This document shows, piece by piece, positions 1 through 4,475 of a DNA stretch of 5,578 bases. Every line of letters starts with the position of its first letter. The stretch's first letter is position 1. The notes under the pieces were generated by a model. It was not told the DNA's origin. It did not search any database and saw nothing but the letters and a program-made list of their open reading frames with translations. The stretch covers positions 1 to 5,578 of the forward strand of contig CBDTTM010000171.1 of assembly GCA_965363355.1 (NCBI GenBank), read 5' to 3'. The translations under genes and the position numbers were made by a program. This DNA is from CBDTTM01 sp965363355 (lineage in GTDB: Bacteria > Bacillota > Negativicutes > Selenomonadales > Selenomonadaceae).

Positions 1-1
1 G

Positions 2-115
2 TCTTTGTTGATTATTGCTATTGGAACAAATATGCTGAAAATAACGGATATAAAGGTAGCAAATTTTATCTTGGTTCCGTTTATGCCGATGATTTTTTCG
101 CTTTTTAGAGGGTGA
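2..115 (+). CDS. C-terminal fragment of a membrane protein, probably DUF554 family
   Basis: This frame is open from the window edge to a TGA at 113-115 and encodes 37 residues. They are almost all hydrophobic, with a pattern (SLLIIAIGTNML, then KITDIKVANF, then a hydrophobic tail ending FRG) that resembles the last two membrane segments of DUF554 (YdfK/YqgA-like) integral membrane proteins. In that family a 'LLIxxIGLNxLxIxxIKVxN' stretch sits near the C-terminus. The function of DUF554 proteins is not firmly known. A second frame (1-108, ending TAG) is also open but reads as an unremarkable polar sequence, so I prefer this one. The family call rests on recalled pattern only. The start of the gene lies outside the window. 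Confidence 0.5.
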   Translation, partial: SLLIIAIGTNMLKITDIKVANFILVPFMPMIFSLFRG

Positions 116-133
116 CCTTTGATGTAGGCGAAG

Positions 134-162
134 TTGACTTTGGTATTTTCAGGTGCTACATT
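134..162 (+). promoter_or_regulatory. Sigma-A type promoter for the flavodoxin-like gene
   Basis: TTGACT (134-139) and TACATT (157-162) are separated by exactly 17 bases. They match the consensus hexamers at 5/6 and 4/6 positions. Transcription would start near 169, giving a leader of about 50 nt before the TTG start at 219. This placement argues against the in-frame GTG at 153, which would lie inside the promoter. Confidence 0.5.
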
Positions 163-203
163 TAGATTTGTTTGAAAAATATTATGTTGGATTTTACCAA
201 AAT

Positions 204-209
204 GAGGAG
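204..209 (+). promoter_or_regulatory. Ribosome binding site that fixes a TTG start
   Basis: GAGGAG lies 9 bases before the TTG at 219-221. No comparable site precedes the longer in-frame GTG start at 153. The protein read from this TTG begins directly with the first beta strand of the flavodoxin fold (MKISIIYYS), as expected for the family. Confidence 0.75.
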
Positions 210-218
210 CGCGTTAAC

Positions 219-707
219 TTGAAAATTTCAATTATTTATTACAGCAAGACAGGCAAGACGAAGACTATGGCAGAAGAAACAGCTAAAGGCATGGAATCGG
301 TTGACGGCGTAGAGGTTCGGTTGTTTGATTTAGAAAATATAGATATGGACTTTTTCAATGCAAGCCAGGCAGTGGTTTTTGGCACACCTACCTATTATGC
401 AAATGTTTGCTGGCAGATCAAAAAATGGTTTGATGAAGGTGGGCGTTATAATTTGGCCGGAAAACTTGGGGCGGCATATGCTACAGCGAATGTGCAACAA
501 GGCGGTGGCAGCGTTGCGATTACAACATTGCTTCAACATATGATGGTGAAGGGCATGATGGTCTATTCTGGGGGAACAGCCAATGGACAGCCGTTTATCC
601 ACCTTGGTGCGGTAGGTCTTCGCGATACGTTTGAACAAGACAAAGAAATGTTTAGAGTCTTTGGTCAGCGCATAGCAGCTAAAGCTGTGGAGCTTTTTGA
701 AAAATAA
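219..707 (+). CDS. Flavodoxin-like NAD(P)H-dependent oxidoreductase (FMN-binding)
   Basis: This 162-residue protein is a single flavodoxin-fold domain of the WrbA / NAD(P)H:quinone-oxidoreductase-like group. Residues 2-8 form strand beta-1 (KISIIYY). They are followed by the FMN-phosphate loop S-K-T-G-K-T at 9-14. The segment FGTPTYYAN (54-62) with W65 matches the second flavin-contacting loop, and a glycine-rich Q-Q-G-G-G-S loop (93-98) follows the next strand, as in the WrbA-like family. It is cytoplasmic, with no signal peptide or membrane segment. The likely role is two-electron reduction of quinones or use as an FMN electron carrier; the substrate cannot be told from sequence. The TTG start is preferred over GTG at 153 because of the ribosome binding site and the fold boundary. 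The gene appears monocistronic, with its own promoter at 134-162 and a terminator at 788-823. Another FMN enzyme gene follows. Confidence 0.85.
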   Translation: MKISIIYYSKTGKTKTMAEETAKGMESVDGVEVRLFDLENIDMDFFNASQAVVFGTPTYYANVCWQIKKWFDEGGRYNLAGKLGAAYATANVQQGGGSVAITTLLQHMMVKGMMVYSGGTANGQPFIHLGAVGLRDTFEQDKEMFRVFGQRIAAKAVELFEK

Positions 708-787
708 AAGAACATACCAGTAGGAAGTGTCTGATCACTTGCTAGTCAAATGCGTTAGGACGTATAGCATAAAAATGACAATAGATT

Positions 788-823
788 AAGGGCGGCTATC
801 ATAATGGATTGCCGTCTTTTTTT
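788..823 (+). terminator. Rho-independent terminator after the flavodoxin-like gene
   Basis: The arms GGCGGC (791-796) and GCCGTC (811-816) pair with one G-U wobble. Inside them, after a U-U mismatch, ATC (798-800) pairs with GAT (807-809), closing a six-base loop. A run of seven T follows (817-823), and A788-A789 can pair with the first Ts. It lies 80 bases after the flavodoxin stop and only 45 bases before the nitroreductase start, so the two genes are probably separate transcripts. Confidence 0.85.
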
Positions 824-837
824 GTTTGTGCTATAGA
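809..837 (+). promoter_or_regulatory. Weak candidate promoter for the nitroreductase gene
   Basis: TTGCCG (809-814) and TATAGA (832-837) are 17 bases apart, each matching consensus at 4/6 positions. The -35 would overlap the 3' arm of the upstream terminator. Transcription would begin near 844, about 25 nt before the TTG start. It is the best-placed option between the terminator and the gene, but both hexamers are weak. Confidence 0.3.
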
Positions 838-852
838 ATGCGAAAAACAGGT

Positions 853-859
853 AGAAGGA
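853..859 (+). promoter_or_regulatory. Ribosome binding site that fixes the nitroreductase TTG start
   Basis: AGAAGGA is followed by 9 bases and then the TTG at 869-871. The upstream in-frame TTG at 809 lies inside the terminator and adds a 20-residue extension without family character. The start at 869 gives MEILSAIKNRRSIR, the usual N-terminus of nitroreductases. Confidence 0.75.
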
Positions 860-868
860 TGTGATTTT

Positions 869-1435
869 TTGGAAATTTTGTCGGCTATTAAAAATAGGCG
901 AAGTATCCGTGCTTTTAAAGAAGAAACGATACCATTTGAAATATTACAAGAAATTATTCTTATGGGAACGAAAGCGCCATCGGGGAAAAATCGTCAGCCT
1001 TGGAAATTTGTTGTTCTACAGAATCATGCAAAACAGAGGCTTGCAGATTTGATGGATGAAGCGGCGCAGCAAAAAGAAACTTGCCAAGAAAATATTGGCA
1101 GCTTGCGAATAAGCAGCAAGGCAATCCGGCAAGCAAGTGCCATTTGTTTGGTTTATAATGCATACTCTAAATGTGAGCAGGAGTATTCTCATCACAGAGG
1201 TTTAATGGACACGCAATCTATCGGCGCTGCTGTACAAAACATGATATTAGCAGCCACGTCTTTTGGTTTGGGAACATTATGGATTTGCGATGTATTTCAA
1301 TGTGAAGAGGCTATCAATACATGGATAGATACAAAAGACGAGCTCATTTGCGCCGTAGCTATAGGCGAGCCGAATCAAGCCCCGTATGAGCGAATGAGAA
1401 AACCAGTAGAGGAAATCGTAAGATATATGTACTAA
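869..1435 (+). CDS. Nitroreductase family FMN-dependent oxidoreductase
   Basis: The protein is 188 residues, normal for a single-domain nitroreductase. Near the N-terminus, N-R-R-S-I-R (9-14) supplies the arginine-serine-arginine group that binds the FMN phosphate. A-P-S-G-K-N-R-Q-P-W (36-45) is the hallmark flavin and dimer-interface motif. Later, Q-S-I-G-A-A-V-Q-N (116-124) and F-G-L-G-T-L-W (132-138) form the conserved core helix and strand. A-I-G-E-P (164-168) is the usual C-terminal motif near the second FMN contact. Members act as homodimers that use NAD(P)H to reduce nitro compounds, quinones or flavins; the physiological substrate is unknown here. The protein is cytoplasmic, with no signal peptide. 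It stands alone between a terminator at 788-823 and a possible weak terminator at 1438-1459. All family motifs look intact. Confidence 0.9.
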   Translation: MEILSAIKNRRSIRAFKEETIPFEILQEIILMGTKAPSGKNRQPWKFVVLQNHAKQRLADLMDEAAQQKETCQENIGSLRISSKAIRQASAICLVYNAYSKCEQEYSHHRGLMDTQSIGAAVQNMILAATSFGLGTLWICDVFQCEEAINTWIDTKDELICAVAIGEPNQAPYERMRKPVEEIVRYMY

Positions 1436-1437
1436 AT

Positions 1438-1459
1438 ATGCATCGTGCATCAGTTTTTT
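1438..1459 (+). terminator. Possible weak terminator after the nitroreductase gene
   Basis: ATGCA (1438-1442) and TGCAT (1446-1450) form a 5-bp stem with a 3-base loop. Six T residues (1454-1459) follow after a 3-base gap. The stem is short and A+T-rich, so termination would be inefficient, but the position, 3 bases after the stop codon, is typical. Confidence 0.35.
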
Positions 1460-1494
1460 GCTTTTGAAAAGTTGAGTCAATCATCCTATTGGTA

Positions 1495-1527
1495 TTTGTA
1501 GGAATTTAACAGGAATTTAGTTAATTC
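1495..1527 (+). repeat. 11-bp-period tandem repeat, candidate response-regulator site
   Basis: Two consecutive 11-mers, TTTGTAGGAAT (1495-1505) and TTAACAGGAAT (1506-1516), are followed by a degenerate third, TTAGTTAATTC (1517-1527). The exact shared core is AGGAATTTA, at 1500-1508 and 1511-1519. Direct repeats one helical turn apart are the typical layout of OmpR/PhoB-family binding sites; the TTAACA-N5-TT arrangement is reminiscent of Bacillus PhoP boxes. If TTTAAA at 1536-1541 serves as a -10, the repeats would fall at about -53 to -21, suitable for an activator. The regulator's identity is inference. Confidence 0.4.
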
Positions 1528-1531
1528 TGGC

Positions 1532-1545
1532 GAAGTTTAAACTTC
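1532..1545. repeat. Perfect 14-bp palindrome upstream of the TPR gene
   Basis: GAAGTTTAAACTTC reads identically on both strands, with no central spacer. It lies 41 bases before the ATG of the TPR gene. It could be a dimeric regulator's operator, and its centre TTTAAA (1536-1541) could also act as a weak -10. With no T-run after it, it is not a terminator. Confidence 0.4.
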
Positions 1546-1586
1546 ATGAAATGGTTTTCAAAACAAAATAGGGAGTGACTTTTTTT

Positions 1587-2186
1587 ATGAAAAAATATTT
1601 AAAAGTATGGAGTCTTATTTTGGCTTTATTTGTGTTTCCAGCAATTGTTTTTGCCAATCCAACGGATGTCAAAGTTATTGAGGAACAAACTGGGATCATA
1701 AATGCGAATCCAGATGATGTAGTTGCCTATTTTAAACGTGGAGATGCATATTGGCGGAATGGACAATATGATTTGGCAATGGCTGACGAAAATACAGCAA
1801 TCGAAAAAAAGAGTGATTATGCCGCAGCATATGTAATAAGAGGTCTTTGTTATTATAGTTTAAAAAATTATGAGGCAGCTATAGATAACAATACAAAGGC
1901 AATTGAACTTCGAGCAGATTATGGACTGGCCTATAGAAATAGGGCACTAGACTATAAAATGCTTGGGAAATATGACTTAGCAATTGCTGATTGTGATAAG
2001 TCATTGAATCTTGACCCGACAAAACTTAATGCATATTATACAAAAGGATTAATTCTTGAGAAAATGAATAAAAATGATGAAGCTATTGCAGCATATCAGA
2101 AAATTATTGAATTAGGAGCATCTAATGATGCAGGATTAATCTCTGACGCTAAAAATAGAATTATTATGTTAGGTGGAAATATATAA
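1587..2186 (+). CDS. Exported tetratricopeptide (TPR) repeat protein
   Basis: This 199-residue protein has a Sec signal peptide: positive K2-K3 and K6, a hydrophobic core at about 7-22, and a likely cleavage after V-F-A at 21-23. There is no lipobox cysteine, so it is probably secreted or periplasmic rather than a lipoprotein. The rest is four 34-residue TPR units at about 45-78, 79-112, 113-146 and 147-180. They show the expected pattern of A/G and aromatic positions, for example Y-W-R-N-G-Q-Y-D-L-A, Y-S-L-K-N-Y-E-A-A-I and K-M-L-G-K-Y-D-L-A-I. TPR arrays are protein-binding scaffolds; no catalytic domain is present and the partner is unknown. The ATG is chosen over an in-frame GTG at 1575 because it gives a clean signal peptide and follows GGGAGTGA (1571-1578) at 8 bases. 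The gene is visibly A+T-rich (19 G+C of 60 at 1861-1920). Confidence 0.85.
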   Translation: MKKYLKVWSLILALFVFPAIVFANPTDVKVIEEQTGIINANPDDVVAYFKRGDAYWRNGQYDLAMADENTAIEKKSDYAAAYVIRGLCYYSLKNYEAAIDNNTKAIELRADYGLAYRNRALDYKMLGKYDLAIADCDKSLNLDPTKLNAYYTKGLILEKMNKNDEAIAAYQKIIELGASNDAGLISDAKNRIIMLGGNI

Positions 2187-2193
2187 GCGTAAT

Positions 2194-2228
2194 GGGCGGT
2201 CGTCTTGTAAAGAGATGGCCGCTTTTTT
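2194..2228 (+). terminator. Strong rho-independent terminator after the TPR gene
   Basis: GCGGTCGTCTT (2196-2206) and GAGATGGCCGC (2212-2222) form an uninterrupted 11-bp stem, allowing G-U pairs, with a 5-base loop GTAAA. Six T residues (2223-2228) follow directly. It begins 7 bases after the TPR stop codon and separates that gene from the toxin-antitoxin module. Confidence 0.9.
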
Positions 2229-2352
2229 ATGTTGTCTAAAAAAAGTATAATGGGAACAAAATGTGAGTAAGTTATTGCCGCTGGGTAGTTTTTTCAAATG
2301 ACGAGAGAGTGTAAGGCGCTTAATCTTTTGAGATGAACACTGTACGGAGTGA

Positions 2353-2401
2353 AAATGATGACATTTGCACAAATGATGTATTTACGATGTAAATTTATCG
2401 T
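2353..2401. promoter_or_regulatory. Candidate autoregulatory operator of the toxin-antitoxin operon
   Basis: Several repeats crowd onto the promoter. TTTAC/GTAAA (2381-2385 and 2389-2393) and ACGAT/ATCGT (2384-2388 and 2397-2401) are inverted. AAATGATG occurs directly at 2353-2360 and 2371-2378, and GATGTA at 2375-2380 and 2386-2391. RelB/DinJ antitoxins carry an N-terminal ribbon-helix-helix DNA-binding region and, with toxin, repress their own promoter at such palindromes. Binding over the -35 would block RNA polymerase. Which repeat is the true site cannot be decided from one sequence. Confidence 0.45.
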
Positions 2402-2409
2402 GCTATAAT
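2381..2409 (+). promoter_or_regulatory. Extended -10 promoter of the toxin-antitoxin operon
   Basis: A perfect -10 TATAAT (2404-2409) is preceded by TG at 2401-2402, the extended -10 signature. TTTACG (2381-2386), 17 bases upstream, matches the -35 consensus at 4/6. Transcription would start near 2416, only about 20 nt before the antitoxin ATG. Confidence 0.75.
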
Positions 2410-2434
2410 TACTTTAGAGGGATGGTGAGTGATT

Positions 2435-2704
2435 ATGGCTAAAGAAAATACCGTTACGATGACTATGCGAGTTGATTCAGAGTTAAAGCGGCAAGCAGAA
2501 ATATTATGTGGAGATATGGGGTTAACAATGAGTGCGGCTTATAATGTATTTTTGAAAGCGCTTGTAAGGGAACGTGCTATACCGTTTAAAGTGATGGCAT
2601 CTGATCCCTTTTATGATATTGAAAACATGAGGCACTTAAAAAAGGCTGTTACTCGTCTTGAAGCAGGTAAAGGTAAAGAACACGCTTTAATGGAGCCAGA
2701 ATAA
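2435..2704 (+). CDS. RelB/DinJ family antitoxin
   Basis: This 89-residue protein is typical for RelB/DinJ antitoxins (E. coli DinJ is about 86). Residues 5-13 (N-T-V-T-M-T-M-R-V) are the beta strand of a ribbon-helix-helix domain. The helix D-S-E-L-K-R-Q-A-E follows, then M-G-L-T-M-S-A-A-Y, the conserved turn and second helix. A-I-P-F-K (residues 47-51) is the family's conserved segment after the domain. The tail, with D-P-F-Y and K-A-V-T-R-L-E-A-G-K-G, is the likely toxin-neutralising region. It binds and inhibits the toxin encoded next and probably represses the operon. ATG at 2435 is preferred over GTG at 2429: GGTGA (2424-2428) is 6 bases before it. Its stop TAA overlaps the toxin ATG by one base, implying translational coupling. 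Confidence 0.9.
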   Translation: MAKENTVTMTMRVDSELKRQAEILCGDMGLTMSAAYNVFLKALVRERAIPFKVMASDPFYDIENMRHLKKAVTRLEAGKGKEHALMEPE

Positions 2705-2970
2705 TGATTAAAGTTTGGGATGATGAGGCGTGGGATGATTATGTTTGGTGGCAAACCGAAGATAAAAAGACTTTAAAGAAAATTAATAACTTAATTAAAG
2801 ACATTGAACGAAATGGTGTTCTTGAGGGTATAGGAAAGCCCGAAGCGTTGAAGCATGAATTTGCCGGTTGGTATAGCAGGCGGATAGATTCTGCTAATCG
2901 TTTGGTATATCGAGTGGTTGCGAATCAAATTGAAATTGCTCAATGCAAGACACATTATAGTAGCTATTAA
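2704..2970 (+). CDS. yoeB: YoeB/Txe family mRNA interferase toxin
   Basis: This 88-residue protein closely follows E. coli YoeB (84 residues). It shares W-D-D-Y (10-13), K-K-I-N-x-L-I-K-D (25-33), G-K-P-E-x-L-K-H (44-51), W-Y-S-R-R-I (56-61), N-R-L-V-Y (65-69) and C-K-x-H-Y (81-85). The residues used for ribosome-dependent mRNA cleavage (E46, R65, H83 and Y84 in E. coli) align with E47, R66, H84 and Y85, so the enzyme looks active. The one-residue offset comes from a small insertion near 38-43. Three residues, S-S-Y, extend beyond the usual C-terminal H-Y. When free of antitoxin it would cut mRNA in the ribosomal A site and halt translation. The start is set by TGGAG (2691-2695), 8 bases upstream, within the antitoxin gene. 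No terminator follows. Confidence 0.93.
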   Translation: MIKVWDDEAWDDYVWWQTEDKKTLKKINNLIKDIERNGVLEGIGKPEALKHEFAGWYSRRIDSANRLVYRVVANQIEIAQCKTHYSSY

Positions 2971-3105
2971 GTCTAAAAAGCTTTAAGGTAAAAGACAAAG
3001 CGGAAATGATGGAATTATGAAAAATGTTCAAATAAAGTAAGGATGGAACTGCTCTGGATTTATGAGTTTATTTCGAACAGTTATTGAGAAAACGTCTCAA
3101 ATCAA
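2971..3105. other. Intergenic stretch between toxin gene and rib promoter
   Basis: I see no convincing gene, RNA or terminator here. The only ORFs are trivial (for example 14 codons from 3043). GTCT (2971-2974) and AGAC (2993-2996) could pair weakly but no T-run follows. The lack of a terminator means toxin-antitoxin transcripts could run into the riboflavin leader. The one structural element is the inverted repeat at 3084-3100. Confidence 0.5.
3084..3100. repeat. Inverted repeat next to the rib -35 box
   Basis: TTGAGA (3084-3089) and TCTCAA (3095-3100) are perfect inverted arms around AAACG. The repeat ends 5 bases before the -35 hexamer at 3106 and has no T-run, so it is not a terminator. 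An operator is possible but unsupported by anything else. Confidence 0.3.
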
Positions 3106-3134
3106 TTGACAAGGAATTCCTAAAGTGATACTAT
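3106..3134 (+). promoter_or_regulatory. Sigma-A promoter of the riboflavin operon
   Basis: A perfect -35 TTGACA (3106-3111) is followed after 17 bases by TACTAT (3129-3134), a 4/6 match to the -10. TG at 3126-3127 makes it an extended -10. The start would be near 3141, about 19 nt before the FMN aptamer, as expected for a riboswitch leader. Confidence 0.85.
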
Positions 3135-3159
3135 AAATTCGTAAAGTAAATATGTAACA

Positions 3160-3265
3160 GTCTTTGAGGCAGGGTTAGATTCCCTACCGGCGGTAAAGCC
3201 CGCAAGCCGAAAGGCAGATCCGGTTAAATTCCGGGGCCGACAGTATAGTCTGGATGAGAAAAGAC
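3160..3265 (+). ncRNA. FMN riboswitch aptamer (RFN element)
   Basis: The sequence carries the recognisable RFN core. Stem P1 is closed by GTCTTT (3160-3165) with AAAGAC (3260-3265). Conserved blocks between them include AGGG...TCCCTACCGGCGGTAAAGCCCGC, then the GCC-GAAAG-GC hairpin, CCGG-TTAAATT-CCGG, GCCGACAGTATAGTC and TGGATGAGAA. RFN aptamers bind flavin mononucleotide and lower expression of riboflavin synthesis or transport genes. Here the element lies in the ribD leader ahead of an intrinsic terminator, so control is by transcription termination. The 5' strand of P1 with adjoining bases, AACAGTCTT (3156-3164), can instead pair with the terminator's 5' arm AAGGCTGTT (3311-3319), giving an antiterminator when FMN is low. 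Confidence 0.96.
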
Positions 3266-3310
3266 GTGATTTTAGAATGCATTTGGTAAGGGTTATTTCT
3301 ATGCGTTTTG

Positions 3311-3350
3311 AAGGCTGTTGAGAAGAGGAATCTTTTTGGCAGCCTTTTTT
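3311..3350 (+). terminator. FMN-controlled terminator of the ribD leader
   Basis: The hairpin has a continuous 16-bp stem. AAGGCTG (3311-3317) pairs with CAGCCTT (3340-3346), TT with GG by wobble, and GAGAAGA (3320-3326) with TCTTTTT (3331-3337). It is capped by GGAA, a GNRA-type tetraloop. A T-run (3345-3350) follows. It sits 45 bases after the aptamer and 24 bases before the ribD start, leaving the ribD ribosome binding site (3360-3366) outside the hairpin. That points to termination rather than blocked translation. Confidence 0.92.
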
Positions 3351-3374
3351 GTTTAAAAAGGTGAGGCGATACGT

Positions 3375-4475
3375 ATGCAAGAAAAATACATGCAGCAAGC
3401 GCTGGAAATCGCAGCGTATGCAAAGGGGCGCACGAGCCCTAACCCGTTGGTGGGAGCCGTTGTTGTCAAAGATGGCAGAGTCGTAGGACAAGGCTGGCAT
3501 CGTAAGGCAGGAACAGAGCATGCCGAAATCCATGCTTTGCGTCAAGCTGGTGAACTTGCCAAAGGCGCAACTATTTATGTTACGCTCGAACCATGTTCTC
3601 ATTATGGTCGTACGGGCCCTTGCAGCAAGGCTTTAATTGAAGCTGGTGTGGCGCGAGTGATTGTAGCAATGAAGGATCCGAATCCTTTGGTTGCTGGGCG
3701 TGGCATCAAGATGCTTGAGGATGCGGGAATCGAAGTGTCGGTGGGGCTTCTTCAAAAAGAAGCCGAAAAGCTAAACGAGATGTTTTTGAAATGGATTACG
3801 ACGAAGCAGCCATTTGTGGCAATGAAAACGGCGATGACGCTCGATGGAAAAATCGCGACTTCATCGGGCAAATCAAAGTGGATCAGCAATGAATTTTCAA
3901 GAGGGCGAGTGCATCAGTTACGCGACATCTATGATGCCATTCTTGTGGGAATCGGAACGGTTTTGACGGATGACCCCAGTTTGACGACGCGCCTTGAAGG
4001 CGAGTTGGGAAAAAGTCCATTGCGTGTCATTGTTGACAGCAAGGCGAGGACGCCCCTTACGGCAAAGGTTGTTTGTGATAAGCAGGCAGCGACGCTGATC
4101 GCAGTGACTTCGATAGCACCAAGTGCAAGGGTGCAGGCTTTGCGTGAAGCGGGTGCCGAGGTACTTGTCATCAATGAGGGCGAAATTGTCGATTTGAAAA
4201 AATTATGCAATCGTTTAGGTGAACAAGGGGTTTCTAGTTTATTTGTCGAAGGTGGGTCTACCATCAATTACTCCATGCTCAAAGATGGTTTGGTAGATAA
4301 GGTCTATAGCTTTATTGCTCCGAAAATCATCGGGGGCAAAGGAGCACCAAGTCCTGTCGGGGGGCCGGGCGTGGATGACTTGCCGGAGGCATTTTTACTC
4401 GAAGATATAGAAACGGAAGTGCTGGCAGGCGACATATTGATCAGCGGCTACGTTAAAAAAGGTGATGAGGCATAA
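3375..4475 (+). CDS. ribD: Bifunctional riboflavin biosynthesis deaminase/reductase RibD
   Basis: The 366-residue protein has the normal two-domain RibD length. Residues 1 to about 144 are the cytidine-deaminase-like domain. Its zinc site is H49-A-E51 and P-C74-S-H-Y-G-R-T-G-P-C83, at the same positions as Bacillus subtilis RibG; E51 is the proton shuttle. Residues from about 145 are the NADPH-dependent reductase domain, with M-K-T-A-M-T-L-D-G-K (150-159), the D-A-I-L-V-G-I-G-T-V-L-T-D-D-P stretch (187-201) and V-E-G-G (291-294). It deaminates 2,5-diamino-6-ribosylamino-4(3H)-pyrimidinone 5'-phosphate, then reduces the ribosyl side chain, in the cytoplasm. ATG follows GGTGAGG (3360-3366) by 8 bases. 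It is the first gene of the FMN-riboswitch operon, and its stop overlaps the ribE start by one base. It is richer in G+C than the TPR gene (31 of 60 at 4021-4080). Confidence 0.97.
   Translation: MQEKYMQQALEIAAYAKGRTSPNPLVGAVVVKDGRVVGQGWHRKAGTEHAEIHALRQAGELAKGATIYVTLEPCSHYGRTGPCSKALIEAGVARVIVAMKDPNPLVAGRGIKMLEDAGIEVSVGLLQKEAEKLNEMFLKWITTKQPFVAMKTAMTLDGKIATSSGKSKWISNEFSRGRVHQLRDIYDAILVGIGTVLTDDPSLTTRLEGELGKSPLRVIVDSKARTPLTAKVVCDKQAATLIAVTSIAPSARVQALREAGAEVLVINEGEIVDLKKLCNRLGEQGVSSLFVEGGSTINYSMLKDGLVDKVYSFIAPKIIGGKGAPSPVGGPGVDDLPEAFLLEDIETEVLAGDILISGYVKKGDEA

Noticed and set aside
1..108. Alternative open frame from the window edge ending TAG
   Set aside because: It competes with the 2-115 frame, which has the hydrophobic, DUF554-like pattern expected of a real gene end. 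Only one of the two is likely coding.
725..740. Inverted repeat AAGTG/CACTT after the flavodoxin-like gene
   Set aside because: The stem is 5 bp with no T-run, and a much better terminator lies at 788-823.
2223..2251. Perfect TATAAT at 2246-2251 after the TPR terminator
   Set aside because: The only -35 at proper spacing is the terminator's T-run, and no gene or RNA can be seen immediately downstream. Probably chance.
2358..2408. Short ORF of 16 residues (MTFAQMMYLRCKFIVL) after a GGAGTGA site
   Set aside because: It ends inside the -10 box of the toxin-antitoxin promoter and has no family resemblance. It is too short to support as a gene or leader peptide.
3043..3087. 14-codon ORF between the toxin gene and the rib promoter
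   Set aside because: It has no clear ribosome binding site, no recognisable sequence, and a length expected by chance.
3120..3602. Long minus-strand open frame over the riboswitch and the ribD start
   Set aside because: It is antisense to a structured RNA and a conserved gene, with no family character; a shadow frame.
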